From: Nematostella vectensis
Taxonomy: Eukaryota; Cnidaria; Anthozoa; Actiniaria; Edwardsiidae
NCBI RefSeq assembly: GCF_932526225.1
Contig: NC_064039.1
Span: 4,849,001-4,913,000 of the forward strand
Length of the DNA stretch: 64,000 bases
Direction of reading: 5' to 3'
Each line of letters begins with the position of its first letter. The stretch's first letter is position 1. Below are positions 48,001 to 59,057 of the stretch, in pieces. Position numbers and translations under genes: made by a program. The notes under the pieces were generated by a model, which was not told the DNA's origin, made no database searches, and saw nothing but the letters and a program-made list of their open reading frames with translations.

Positions 48001-51000
48001 GATGCCCTACCCCCTGCTACGGACCTGCCCTTTCAGACCCAGGTAATACAATTTTTCTCTTCAGTAACACGACGCTTTACCTCCACATCCACATTGTAGG
48101 GATTATAGTGTGGTCCAAGGCTGCTGCACCGGCCATCATCAACAGGCTTCGTCATATCGTCACCCACAGGTTTCTCATGGACATGCCAGTTATGATCGGT
48201 CGTCTACAAATTAAAGCCGCATTGTCATCAGTTTATTTACGGAAACCTCAACCGTCAAAAGACAAAAGAATCTATTAGAATCCGCGCTATAAAACGGGAC
48301 ATCCGCTCTAACTTATCAGTCAAATCCTCGAAGAAACTTCCAAAAGAAACACTGCTTTTAAAATGTTGAAATATTTTCCGCAGTTTCCGTTAAAAATCAT
48401 CGGAGATTGTTACGTAATTGACCGGAAGTAAACTGGTGACAATGCGGCTTTAAGATACAAATATAAAAAAATCAAAACTCATCTTGTACAAAAAATTCTC
48501 GAGGAGTGATCTCGAGGATACCCGGCGTAGGGTAATGGAACTTTAATAGATGACGCAATCCGGGCAAAACGCACCCTGTCTCTTGCAGTTAAAAAAATCA
48601 TTTGCTCGCTTACCAATGAAAGACTGCCTAATGCACCAGTCTTTGAAACCGCAGACAATTGACATACTAATCACACTTTTTAATCAACAGAAGGTAAGCT
48701 TCCCGAGCTGAAACCAATAATTATCGGAACATAACACTCTATTTAATTGTTTGCACTTTGTGTGTATTGCCGCTTAATTTTGTTTTAACCCTCTGAGCTT
48801 TAAATGCCTTTGTTAAAAATGTTACATACCTTTGCACCATCTTTAAGCTTTAGGTCAAGGTAAATCGCAGTGTCTAAAGGAGCGGCGTTTGCTTGTGTGC
48901 TGCGATACTGTGTCTGCCAGTCAAAACAAAAGCTCATTATTTATACGGACATTTACTAATACATACTCCAGTAGCCTCTAAGAGTAAAAATACGACCCAC
49001 ACTACCGTGGCCACCTTGATTGTTTGTTTTTTTAAAAAAGGCAACACTTCAACCTTTATTAGCCAACCGTCGGCATCAGAACATCAAGATAACATAGTAG
49101 TTATGAAGTTCTTATCAATCAAACTCGCATGCTAATTGGCTTTCTTCAAACTGTGTCTTGGGGGTCAAGGCAGCGCGTGGAGCCCGAGCTGAATAAGAAA
49201 TCTCGATTTGTAGTTGAGCTGTTGCAGAATTTCAAGGACAGATCATAAAAATATAAACATACCATCAAGATGTGTCCAATGACTTCTGGTTCAGTGTAAT
49301 TACTGTTTGTCTCCAACTTGTACGTGTCAGGCATATCCAGCTCGATATTGCTACAAACCCAGCGTTTGTTGCCATCTTTTATCAGCTTGTGAATCACCAC
49401 AGATCTCCCTATAGGGCTGTATCGGCCGAATAAAGGAAGGTTGTAGTCCGAGTAATTACCCACGTAGTTATTTCGATTCAAGAAAGAACCAAACTTGCCT
49501 GACAGATCCCCAATTTCATACTGATCATCTGTTCCTGATAGAAGAAATCACGGAGTAAGAAGTATTCTGCATCAGATTAACCAATGCAATTCGCATTGCT
49601 TAAGGTAATTCCCTTGAAATAGTTCTACAACCCAGAATTTTTTTAAACTTGGCATAAACAATATTGAAGTTAAGTGCTTTCAAAAAATGTAATAAAAAAA
49701 ATGGGGGTACCGAACTCGTTTTTACAACAGAGGGGCGTAGAGTTGACGCGTTTTTACTGATCGCGCAAGGAAAAATCCCTACTCTTAGTTTTCAAAAAGA
49801 GTGCCTATAGTCTTTAGAAAATTAAGTTCTGTTTGTCGAGCTGCCAAAATCCGATCTCCTAAACAATAACCCGTAGTAGCTAATTTTCAAAACAAATCAC
49901 ATTTCAAGAGATCTCACTAAAAGACACTGTTTTCGCCACTATTCATACGGTAAAAAAGCGCCATTTTGAACTATTTTTACGGCTTTTAAGATTAAAAAAA
50001 CGAAACTTCTACAACCCAACTTTTTTTCTTCTTTCAGTATATCATTTTTCCGTATATATTTAGCTATTTGAGCAAATAAAAAATGGGGGTAACCGACTTT
50101 GATTTCTGTCAAAGCGATTTTAAGTAAAAAACGCGCGCCTTTTGCTGTGTTTTCTTGTACAACTGTGGCGCGCGCGCACTTAATACCGGAAAATTCGAAC
50201 AAACAGCGCGCGCCACTATGCGCAGAAGGGGTGCGCAGTGCAATTCAAGGGAATTAACTTAAAGTGGAAGTTGATAGTGGTGCTAATTACGAAAGTAAAA
50301 CTGGCAAAGACTATGTTGGTCTTACTGAGTGACAATTATGATGACGACAACAATGGTGTTGATGACGGTGGTGAGGATGATGATAATGGTGATGATGATG
50401 ATGGTGATGGTGATGATGATGGTGATTATGAAGATGTTAAATGATGAAAATGAAATCACCACTCTGTGGTGATTGTGAATACAATGATAGTGAGCACTCG
50501 ACATTGAATCAAACTGGCACTTGACTGCTCAATCCATACCTGTCCCATTAGCTGGACTATTGGCTGGCACAATTCCATAGGGGTTAAGGTGGTCCCCAGC
50601 ATTCTTCAGACTGCATGCCTCGGTCCCTGTGATGCCTTTATAAGATGGATTAGGGTACTCATGAATGTGATAACCCTCAGCTTCACTGCGCAGATTCCTG
50701 ATGTTGATTGCCACATGTGTTGGATCAAATGGTGAGACTTGAGAGAACATGAAACTTCCAGACACCCCATCATTAGCACTGTCCTGAAACTTTGCCTTTG
50801 CTTTTCTCGGAAGAATTTTCAATATGTCTGCACATGCCACTGCTTCGTTAGCTTGGTTATACAGCACCAATAAATGTCCAATGATAGAATCACTGCCAGT
50901 GAGGGGTAGGAACACATCTGTGAATGCTTCCTGAGTGCTAGATAGACCACTAGTTGCTGAAGTGATGTTTATAGAGCCGAGCTTTCCTGATAAATCTCCG

Positions 51001-54000
51001 ATTGCACAACTTGCAGGTGAAGAGGAAGAACACCCTGGGTTCGCTGAGGTCTTAGGGTCATACACTTCACCTGTATTAGCACATCTTTCCTTAGAATCGT
51101 CGTCTGGGATGGGATTTGCCATTATTTTCCAATAAAAACTCTTTAGGGATGTTGAGGTATCAACAAAGAAAAGATTGGTATAGACAAGGGTACCATTGAC
51201 CTCAGAAGTTTGTCTGAAGTACACTGTTCCAGCAACTGGTTTCTTGAATGTTGCAAGTGCAGTAGTTGGCGTGACTTCACTGGTTATAATAGCACAAGCT
51301 TTGAAAACATCTGAAGTCTTCAACACCAAAGTACGTCCAAAGATTCCATGTCGCCCAGTCAGAGGCAGATTTGAGTCATGGAACACAGAGGTCATGTTAT
51401 TACCATCAATTAACCCAAATTTCCCTCTGAGATCACCCACAGCACAAGACTTCTTTTGGGCCGCAGAGCATTGAGCTGTGGCTGTACCATCTGGGTCATA
51501 TAAGTTTCCTAATGCAACTGTGTTGCACGTTGTGGCAGCATTTCCCTTGTAGATAACTGGAAGATCATGAATCTGCCATGACAGAGTTTCATTTACACCT
51601 GTCAGAGCCAGCTTGATATCAGTCAAGGTGTTGGGAGAGCTCTGAGTGAATGTAACTGTCCCTCTTATGCCAGACATGCTAAAGGTTGCTTTGAGTGTTG
51701 TTCCATTTACATGGCATGCTGTCAACAAATAATTTGAAATTATTAATGCTGTGGCAATTCATCTGGTGTGTAGGGGGGGGGGAGGGGAAATCCGCTATAT
51801 TGACTATATGGGGGATGAGGCTTTTTGATAGGGTAGGGTTTCTGACTTTCTCTTTATTTTGTCGTATAAAGGGTCAGGTTTACAGACCCTTGGTGACAGT
51901 GGCGGATCCAGGGGTGGTGACGGGGGTGACATGTCACCTCCCCCCCCCCGCCCTTTTCGGACCAAAAAAGAAAAAGAAAATTGTTAACACAATTTTTTTG
52001 CAAATTGTTAATGGATAAAGATGCGCATGACTTTTATCTATTTAAATATATATTGAGAGCGTTTTCGCTGGCAGAAATTAAGTAAAACACAAGAACCGCC
52101 ACCTGAAGGTACAAGGGTGACATGTCTTTTGCCGATCATGCTGGGCAGACACATTACCCTAATGTCAGGGAACTACTAAAGGTCTTGGCGGTGTTGCCCC
52201 TGGTGAGCATAGAGATGGTTTTCCTGTGTCCGTAGAGTTCATGATGATAGTACGATATTAACAGAGGCTGGCAGATTTAGCAGTCGTTGCTATGAATGTA
52301 GGCATTAGCAGGGGAGTGGAGCACTGGGTGCACATGCCATCAAATATGTTTGAAAAATTATAAGAAAATTACCAATAGGGACTTGGCTGTGCCCTTAATG
52401 TTTCTGTATTGTAACCCCCCACCCCCCCATTATTTCGAGGTGTTCTTTAGCTCTGGATGGCCAAGTAGTGTTGATCGACAGGTTTGTAGATGGCAGCACA
52501 AACACGGCAGATGGCATTATCATCACTTTTCTGAGTGTTTCACCCGTAAAGTCCGAAGTAGGAGGAGCTACTATTTGCTTTTGGTTCTCTGTAATTCCAA
52601 ACTTTAATGAGTAACGCGATTTTCGCAAACAGGGAAAATAAAAGTATTGGTGACAATTTGTTTTAAGAATTTGTAAAATGAAATATATAATTCATTAGAT
52701 CTGAAAAATATTTGCGAAAGAAACTGTACCAAAAATGTCACCCCCCCCCCCTTTTTTAAATCCTAGATCCGCCACTGGGTAATAAACCTTTACCCAAACA
52801 TGAGCTGAGTACCATCCCCCCCCCTAATTATATGATTTTAGAATAAGTGAATCATGGTAGATGCCAAATATCCCATAATTTGTGATAACTTCCTTATTTG
52901 CTCAATAAGAGGAGGCACCATCTGGGATAAACATTTTTTCACATCTATTCTATTTTTAGACAAAATAAGTGCTTTTTCACCACATATAATTTGAGAAGGT
53001 TCATATCCATACTTCCCTCTTAGACAGGCACTACATCTACATATGGGAACCTTGCAAAGGGGGTTATCCAGCAGGCAAGACATTCTTCAGTCAGGTATTT
53101 TTTTAGGGAAGGCTCATATTCAAACAATTACAGTATCTTCTCTGAAATTTCTGAAAGAACTTTTTAAAAACCTGAATGTATGCCATAATACAAAAATATG
53201 CCATAGCTAATTGCATGCTAAATTCTACTTGCATGTTGTAAAAAGCACTTTAATTTAAACCGATTTTAAAATAAACACAGCAAATAAACACCTCATCTCT
53301 ATAAATAAGTTTCCAAGTGGGAATTTAAAAAAATTATTAATCAGATTGCTAGCTCTCATTAATAACAAAAGCCCATGTCATAAGAGTGTAAGAACACAAA
53401 GGAAGTGATGTTTTCATATGTTATTTCAAGCATTAAATTCCTTTGTCCATGTCACGTTTGGCAATCACACATATGAGGTGACTTTAAGCTGCCCGATTTT
53501 GTGTATTATTAAAATAAATGAAATACGGAGACAGTAGTTAATAATATATAGGTTCGAAATATTTCACAATCAGATCTGTCAATAAACGTAAGATTAGACA
53601 GAGGAAAGGGGGATATTGCATATTTGCCATCTTGTTATTTATCATTGTAAAGAACAATCAAACAAACACATATAATTAAGTAAGCTTTCAGAATGAATGC
53701 GCATTTGGCACCTCAATTTCGAGAAAATATTATCTAAGCATAAGTACTATACTAGACTGTAATTTCATAGCCGGAGGGTGTTACATAACATTCGCTATTG
53801 AGGATTTGGCTAATTAGCTTAGATAATTAGCTTCTTTCTAATCAAAATACCACTTTGCACAACTTGTATCATAGGATCAACACATGATTGCGAAATATTA
53901 TCTTGGTTGGCGTATTCTGAGACGATTAAAGGCAAACAGTTTCTCTTATCATTAGTTCACGAGTTATGGAATAGATTTACTTGATAAAGAACATTATTAA

Positions 54001-54069
54001 CAGAAGAGAATGATGTTTCTTACCTGATGAAATTAATAAGACGACCAAAATAAGATCAAGGCCCTTCAT
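45080..54069 (-). CDS. Multi-domain Cu/Zn-SOD-like secreted protein (CSRP type) with hydrophobic C-terminal tail
   Basis: Exons (minus): 54024-54069, 50540-51718, 49263-49534, 48830-48913, 48081-48203, 47259-47403, 46778-46904, 46225-46352, 45942-46022 and 45080-45168. The joined frame gives 757 residues. A signal peptide (MKGLDLILVVLLISS) opens the protein. Four SOD-like domains follow, each with the GDLxGK and LPL-G-x-x-x-I-G-R style motifs. Domains 1 and 2 have lost most metal ligands. Domain 3 keeps H366, H368, H392 and H457. Domain 4 keeps H534, H536, H559 and H623, with a likely C553-C634 disulfide. The zinc-loop histidines of SOD1 are absent, as in copper-only SOD repeat proteins. After a Lys-rich stretch the tail GSPSGSAVTQINS plus LIAVTMAIILLFWQC looks like a GPI signal or a single membrane anchor. 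Likely role: extracellular copper-dependent superoxide chemistry or copper binding (inference). Confidence 0.9.
45402..45704. mobile_element. 303-bp foldback element
   Basis: The first about 100 bp (accacagggagcccaagct, later gagaaattcttaataaaaac and gaaactcactgagcggtt) are repeated in inverted orientation in the last 100 bp, with mismatches. The centre is also partly palindromic (tttacatccgtgaa-like arms). It lies between exons 9 and 10 of the SOD-like gene. Confidence 0.9.
47648..47802. mobile_element. GTAGCCAGG-ended short element, copy 1
   Basis: The ends are ggggcgagccaggggg and cctggctacgccgctgg. The interior has agcagccaaaaatacagtaa and cctgttaaaaatcc, all shared with the copy at 58883-59025. 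The element is intronic in the SOD-like gene. Confidence 0.8.
47872..48030. mobile_element. CGTAGCAGG-type C-rich inverted-repeat element, copy 3
   Basis: It begins ccgtagcaggccataaaaga and ends taccccctgctacggacc, with ggcacagccatgcccctttt inside. It lies between exons 5 and 6 of the SOD-like gene. Confidence 0.8.
48215..48449. mobile_element. TTAA-flanked MITE family 2, copy 2 (235 bp)
   Basis: TTAA flanks are at 48211-48214 and 48450-48453. The inverted ends match copy 1 (5707-5951) in reverse orientation. The end at 48215 lies only nine bases from the acceptor AG (48204-48205) of exon 5 of the SOD-like gene, so the element supplies the sequence where the branch point and pyrimidine tract should be. 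Confidence 0.9.
49604..50258. mobile_element. TTAA-flanked MITE family 1, copy 2 (655 bp)
   Basis: Terminal inverted repeats ggtaattcccttgaa and ttcaagggaattaac are flanked by TTAA at 49600-49603 and 50259-50262. It is highly similar to, and inverted relative to, 30915-31556. It lies in the intron between exons 2 and 3 of the SOD-like gene. Confidence 0.92.
51897..52778. mobile_element. GTGGCGGATCCAGG-ended element, about 880 bp
   Basis: The left end is agtggcggatccaggggtgg and the right end reads cctagatccgccact, an inverted pair; both ends carry a gtcacc-poly-C tract. A partial CGTAGCAGG-type element (52305-52445) is nested inside. It lies in intron 1 of the SOD-like gene and has no transposase frame. 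Confidence 0.65.
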
Positions 54070-56124
54070 TTCTACTGCTTGGATGCTAACACCTCTGTCA
54101 CCTTTGTCTGTTTGTCAATGACAGCTTACCAGTGAAGCGTAAATTTACGCAAACAGTTTGCAAGAAATTGCCAAGGCGTTCCTCGAAGGAAGTGCCGCTG
54201 ACCCAAAAAAGTGATATAAGCAAGGTGAGAGGGACTGTGCAATTTATCTCTGAACCCAATCCTGTTCTTTAAGAATGACGAAGAGCCCCCCCTCCTACTC
54301 ACTTGTTTCCTAATGCATGAGGACAACCATCAGCACCGCTTAGCTTAGTTCAATAGAAGTGAAGCCAGGATTTCCAGGGGTCGGGGAGTGAGATTGTTGT
54401 ACGCGGCGTTTTTTTTTTTCATCTAACAGATACCTCCCCTTAATGTTTAACAAATCTTACCTTTGTCGTCTTGGTGTGGCCGCTATAATGTGGGTGCTAA
54501 CGGTAGTCCGCTTCCTGAGTTTGAGCTCAGGCGACATTACGCCTAGATACATAACAAGGACACCCAACGACGAAAATTTCACAACCGGCCTAAAATGAGT
54601 TTAGATACCGTTTTTATTTCCTAGATATTTTTATCTGTTCGGATTTGCTTGGCAAAATTACAGCCCCATCCGAAAAATCTAGTTTCTCATCCCGATGCAT
54701 CCGAAACTCCTAGCGATTCTAAGATCCTTAAGCGAAATTTCTAGGTAATGCCCTTTGTATACCCGCTCCCGAAAATACTAGGGTTCCTTTTTTAAAGCAT
54801 GTTGGACGTAAAAATCTCCCGAAAATCATAGGAGATATATCGTTTATACGAGAGTGCTAGGGCTACGAAAACTTCACATATTTAAATAAAAAATAAATGA
54901 AAAATCTTTGAACAATGGGACCTTTTAACACGTACACTTACAGTGCGTTAATGCTTTTTAAAATATCATATCTGTTAATGCTGATCGTTCGGGTTCACTG
55001 TATTGCTGACAGGGTGTAACTGTGGAGTGGGTGGCTAATTATTTTGCTCGAATTTTTTTCCGGACGGTTTGGTTGCTCAAGGATGTGATTGCCAGCCTTG
55101 CTTTTTTTTGCCCGGTATTTTTTTGGGGGAATTAGCCCCCCCCCCCCCCCCCCCCCCCATATGAAGAAAACGTTGTCGTTTTGAGGGACTGGTACCGGGA
55201 AATCTTTTCTTCTCAGATACTTTCTCCATTGACCAAAGATGTACAGTCGCTGTTTTTCTCTTCTGGTTACAAGTCATAAAGTTTACGAAGCACCTGCGGT
55301 ACGGAAATCTTAAAAATGACAAGAATCATGCAGTTTTTCCAAATAAGGAACATATTAGTTACATTATATGGAATTGGCCGCTTTGGCAAAAACGACAATT
55401 TTTAGCTAAATTTTCTCGATATGCATCAACTATCAAACTTTCCGTACTCAACGAGACTATGAACCTTTTTTTAGAGAGCTATCGTCATCTGACTGAGGTC
55501 CTTTGGGATGTTGCGCTCAGAAAGAGTAAGTACGCAGCTGCTTTGTCTCTTATTATCTTTGTTCTACAAAGGAGTTCTTCTGCCTCTATTCTTCTCGTTC
55601 TTTGTGTCGAGGTGCGGATATCGCCCATTTGCCCAATCAAATTGCAGCTTGTAAGAACTGCGTAGTGACCCCTCAGAAATGGAACCATGAAACGATTATT
55701 TTCGTTTTTGAAAACCGGATTGGAAAAACGTCAGTTTCAGACGCGGTACGCCTTACTGAATTATGCAGGACTGGCGCAGTTCCTGATAAACAATATAATA
55801 TGACCTACAACTACGTAGCCGAGTTTCACAATGTTGTGCACGCAGCATAAATGAGATAAGAGCAATGCTTGCCTGTTTTGAATAACAAAAGGTTTCATCA
55901 TCAGAACGAGTCGGAGCAGCAATTCATGCTGCGTGCGCGACATTGTGAACCTCCTTTATTTAGAACTGCGTATAATAAAAAAAACTGACAAATAAACTAC
56001 GTCCCTTATCCGTAAAAAAGGGTCTGGCTTGTCTCGGTTTGTCCACGATAAAATCACTTGCAAAAATCAAACTTATCTGTTATATCTGATAACAGAAGGG
56101 GAAGAGCAGGTGTCGCCAGCCCCC

Positions 56125-56155
<31 letters not shown>

Positions 56156-58057
56156 ACACACACGCACACTCACACACACTTCTCTCAGCGAACGTTTCTT
56201 TATATATGAAAATTATTCGAAACCAAAGAATTTCTAGCGATACAAATTTGCTAAACAGTTTAAAATCCCGTGCATAAAAACTAGGTCGCCCACCGCGTTC
56301 TTATAAACAGCGCAGAATTCGAAACCACCACCCACCCCTCCCACTGAAACCACCACCCCTCCCAAGAAGTAAGTAATCGAGAAACAAAAACCAACCCCGC
56401 TTATGCTCCCAACGATTAACGAAATCCGAGGACGACAAACTAGACATCTCATATTCTCCGAAAAGTATAGGTAATTGTGGTGACAAAAGCAACTCCGAAA
56501 AACATAGGTGATCCAGCTCTCTTCCCGAGAAACATAAGTGATCTAGAAATACAAATTCCGAAAAAAGTAGACATTTCTAGGCCGACCCCGAAATCCGTAG
56601 GTGACCTTGCTTCCCGATATTTGACCGAAAATGGTCGTTGGGTGCTCTTGACATTACTCCCGATAAATGGTCTAAAAATCTTTCCGAAGTTTCTCCAAAA
56701 AATGTCTAAAAATCCCGAATTTGTCTCTAAAAATCACGATTTCTTTCCCAAAAAGCGTGTAAAATCTCGAATTTTCTTATATTTTTGTTTCTATAAATGT
56801 GCTATTCCTCCCTTAATTATAAAAAAATATAATTATTTAGGTTGTGTTTTTTTATTGTGTATGTATAAATGCGCAATTCAGCATTATTCGCATCGAAAGA
56901 AATAACTTTCCACGATTTACACTTTTTACAAACTTCTACAATTATACGATTATACGATTATATATTATTACGATTTATACTTTTTACAAGCTTCTACCGG
57001 TAAAGCAAAGAAGCCAACAAGGCATTCTGGGAATATGGCCGCAGAGACCGGTACTTTTTGTGGACAGTGACTAAATAGCCAAGCAAAGTTACTGACGTTA
57101 TTGATTATCGGTTTAGTTGAAAAAATCACATTTCTACCGGCAGTATTCGGTAGGAATTTTGCCTAAAATTCCTAAAACCCTAAATAATTTCCTTAAAATC
57201 CTGAAATTTTCCTAAAATCTTTAGATTTTCTAAAAATCCCGTTTGACTCTAAAAATACTAAAAAAAAATCGGAATTATGTATCTAGACCTAGGCGACATC
57301 AAGACAAACAACGAGCTCATTTTGTCGCTAAAGGCGTGGCTAAACTAGAGATTTGTAGAACAGAGCGGTCCTAAGTGAGACTGCTGCAATGCAAAGAGTT
57401 TCTTTAAGTTTGCATCGATTTTGTGTTTAAAGCTAAACACAAAATTTTGAAATATCTGGATACAAAACGAACATTTTGATGTCATTTTAAGTAAGCCCCC
57501 CCCCCCCCCTTTTATGCGAAAAAGTTATGGCTGACCCCTCCTTATCTTGGTAACATGCCCCCCTCTGGTTTTACAGCCCCCCCTGATAAGTATTGCACAG
57601 TCCCTAAGGGGGGGGACGCCTAATTGGGGAAAAAGAAGAGAAAGAAAGGGGGCTACGCTAGAGAATGCTCAAACCTAAAAATTAAAAGTTAAAAAATTAA
57701 ATTTGCAATACGTCCTCGATTTTAAATAAAGGAAAATCCATAAATATCGTTGTAGCGAGGTCGGGTTAATTATCAACTTTTACAAGTTCAGCCACTCTCT
57801 GTAATACTGTCATCTGTATTTAAAAAGATCTGTCGAGTCAAAAAAATTGATTAAAAAATTGATGAGTTTTTCACTGTTTTTGATAGAAATATTCAGTAAT
57901 ATCGTTGTACCGTGGTCAAAATTACGCTTGAGAGAACAGATTTACTATCGTAAATATTGCTATATCCAATATCGTTAGATCGAGGTAATTTCTTATAAAT
58001 TTCACTGTATTTTCGCCAGGAGAAAGGAACACTATTGTAAATCGAGGTTATCGCATC

Positions 58058-58170
58058 CTCGGAAACCCAGGCCTAGATTTTTTTTGCCAAGTTCGTTCCT
58101 TACTGTTCCCCAGGGTTTTTGATTTACTCGCGAGTGAAACTTTAGAGGGAAATACCCCTGGGTTTCCGAG
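58058..58170. mobile_element. 113-bp inverted-repeat element, ctcggaaacccagg ends
   Basis: Ends ctcggaaacccagg and cctgggtttccgag are perfect inverted repeats. A gaggttatcg string occurs on both sides (58044 and 58174), a possible target duplication or part of the surrounding repeat. The surrounding 57690-58220 region is itself a repeat with recurring atatcgttgta/gaggt motifs, so this is a nested insertion. Confidence 0.75.
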
Positions 58171-58882
58171 AATGAGGTTATCGTTAAATCCAGTATGGTG
58201 AAATACAGGTTCCACTGTAGGTGGTTTCGGAGTCATGTTATGGGATTTCAGCTAAAAAAGCCTATATTTGTTTGATCCTCAATAAGCCCTTTCCTTAGTT
58301 GATTATGATAATCAAATCTAATAATCATAGATATAATATGATATTTTATTGATACAAAAATGCGTACAAAAATACTTTTTTGTGTGTGTGTGTCCCGCTC
58401 AGCAGCATGTAAAAAGACTTATGCAATAGAAATAATAATTTTGAAGTCGGCTGAGAGTTAATTTATGTGACTTTCTTGATATTTTCTTGCGCTCCTTATG
58501 TCTACTGATGTTGACAGTAATAGTTTCTCTCGAGATAGCTCTTTCTTTAGACACTTTACAGGCTGCGTTTCACAGCTGATTGATAAGGCGAGTTGCTAGG
58601 GGTCTGGCGCGGGAGGCGCTCGAATTGCCGACGAATTCCCGACGCAAACAGCGCCAGCATTACAAGACGCTAGCCTAGCAAAGCTGGTTTGTACACCAGG
58701 TTTTGGACGTGCTTGCATTTCCTTTCTCGTTGGTGCTGATTGCACGAGGCTTTATAGTTTTTAGCATATGGGATCAATCAATCAACCAACATTGGCTCAC
58801 TTTTCATTCGGCTCAATGTGTATTATTGAGCTTTGCGTCTTCCCTCCACACTTTCATTGGACACTTTCTTCAGGCCTCGTTC

Positions 58883-59025
58883 CAGGGGCGTAGCCAGGGG
58901 GTGTCCTAGGGGGCCCGGCTCCCCCTTTAAGCAGCCAAAAATACAGTAAATGTATAAGACTAAAATACAGGAGAAATTCTCCCTTTTGGACCCCCTCCTG
59001 TTAAAAATCCTGGCTACGTCGCTGC
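58883..59025. mobile_element. GTAGCCAGG-ended short element, copy 2
   Basis: It begins aggggcgtagccagggggtg and ends cctggctacgtcgctgcg, with the same interior as 47648-47802. It ends about 33 bases beyond the stop codon of the SLC17-like gene, so it probably forms part of its 3' UTR. Confidence 0.8.
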
Positions 59026-59057
59026 GTTCCACGGAGTGGTTGCACAGCCATATTGGC

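Larger units (their letters stand above)
54070..59025. other. Intergenic repeat-rich stretch, no confident gene
   Basis: The stretch contains poly-C/poly-G runs (55138-55159, 56120-56141, 57488-57509), a CA run (56142-56162) and diverged ~30-bp repeats of the type ctcccgaaaatactaggg and ccgaaaaacataggtgat at 54650-54860 and 56460-56760. It also holds an inverted-repeat element at 58058-58170 and a dispersed element at 58883-59025. Open frames such as 55459-55665 and 56477-56905 show no domain and fall within repeats. Confidence 0.6.

Noticed and set aside
55459-55943. Overlapping frames of 60-82 residues on both strands
   Set aside because: Open on both strands in repeat-like sequence, no recognisable domain, no splice context.
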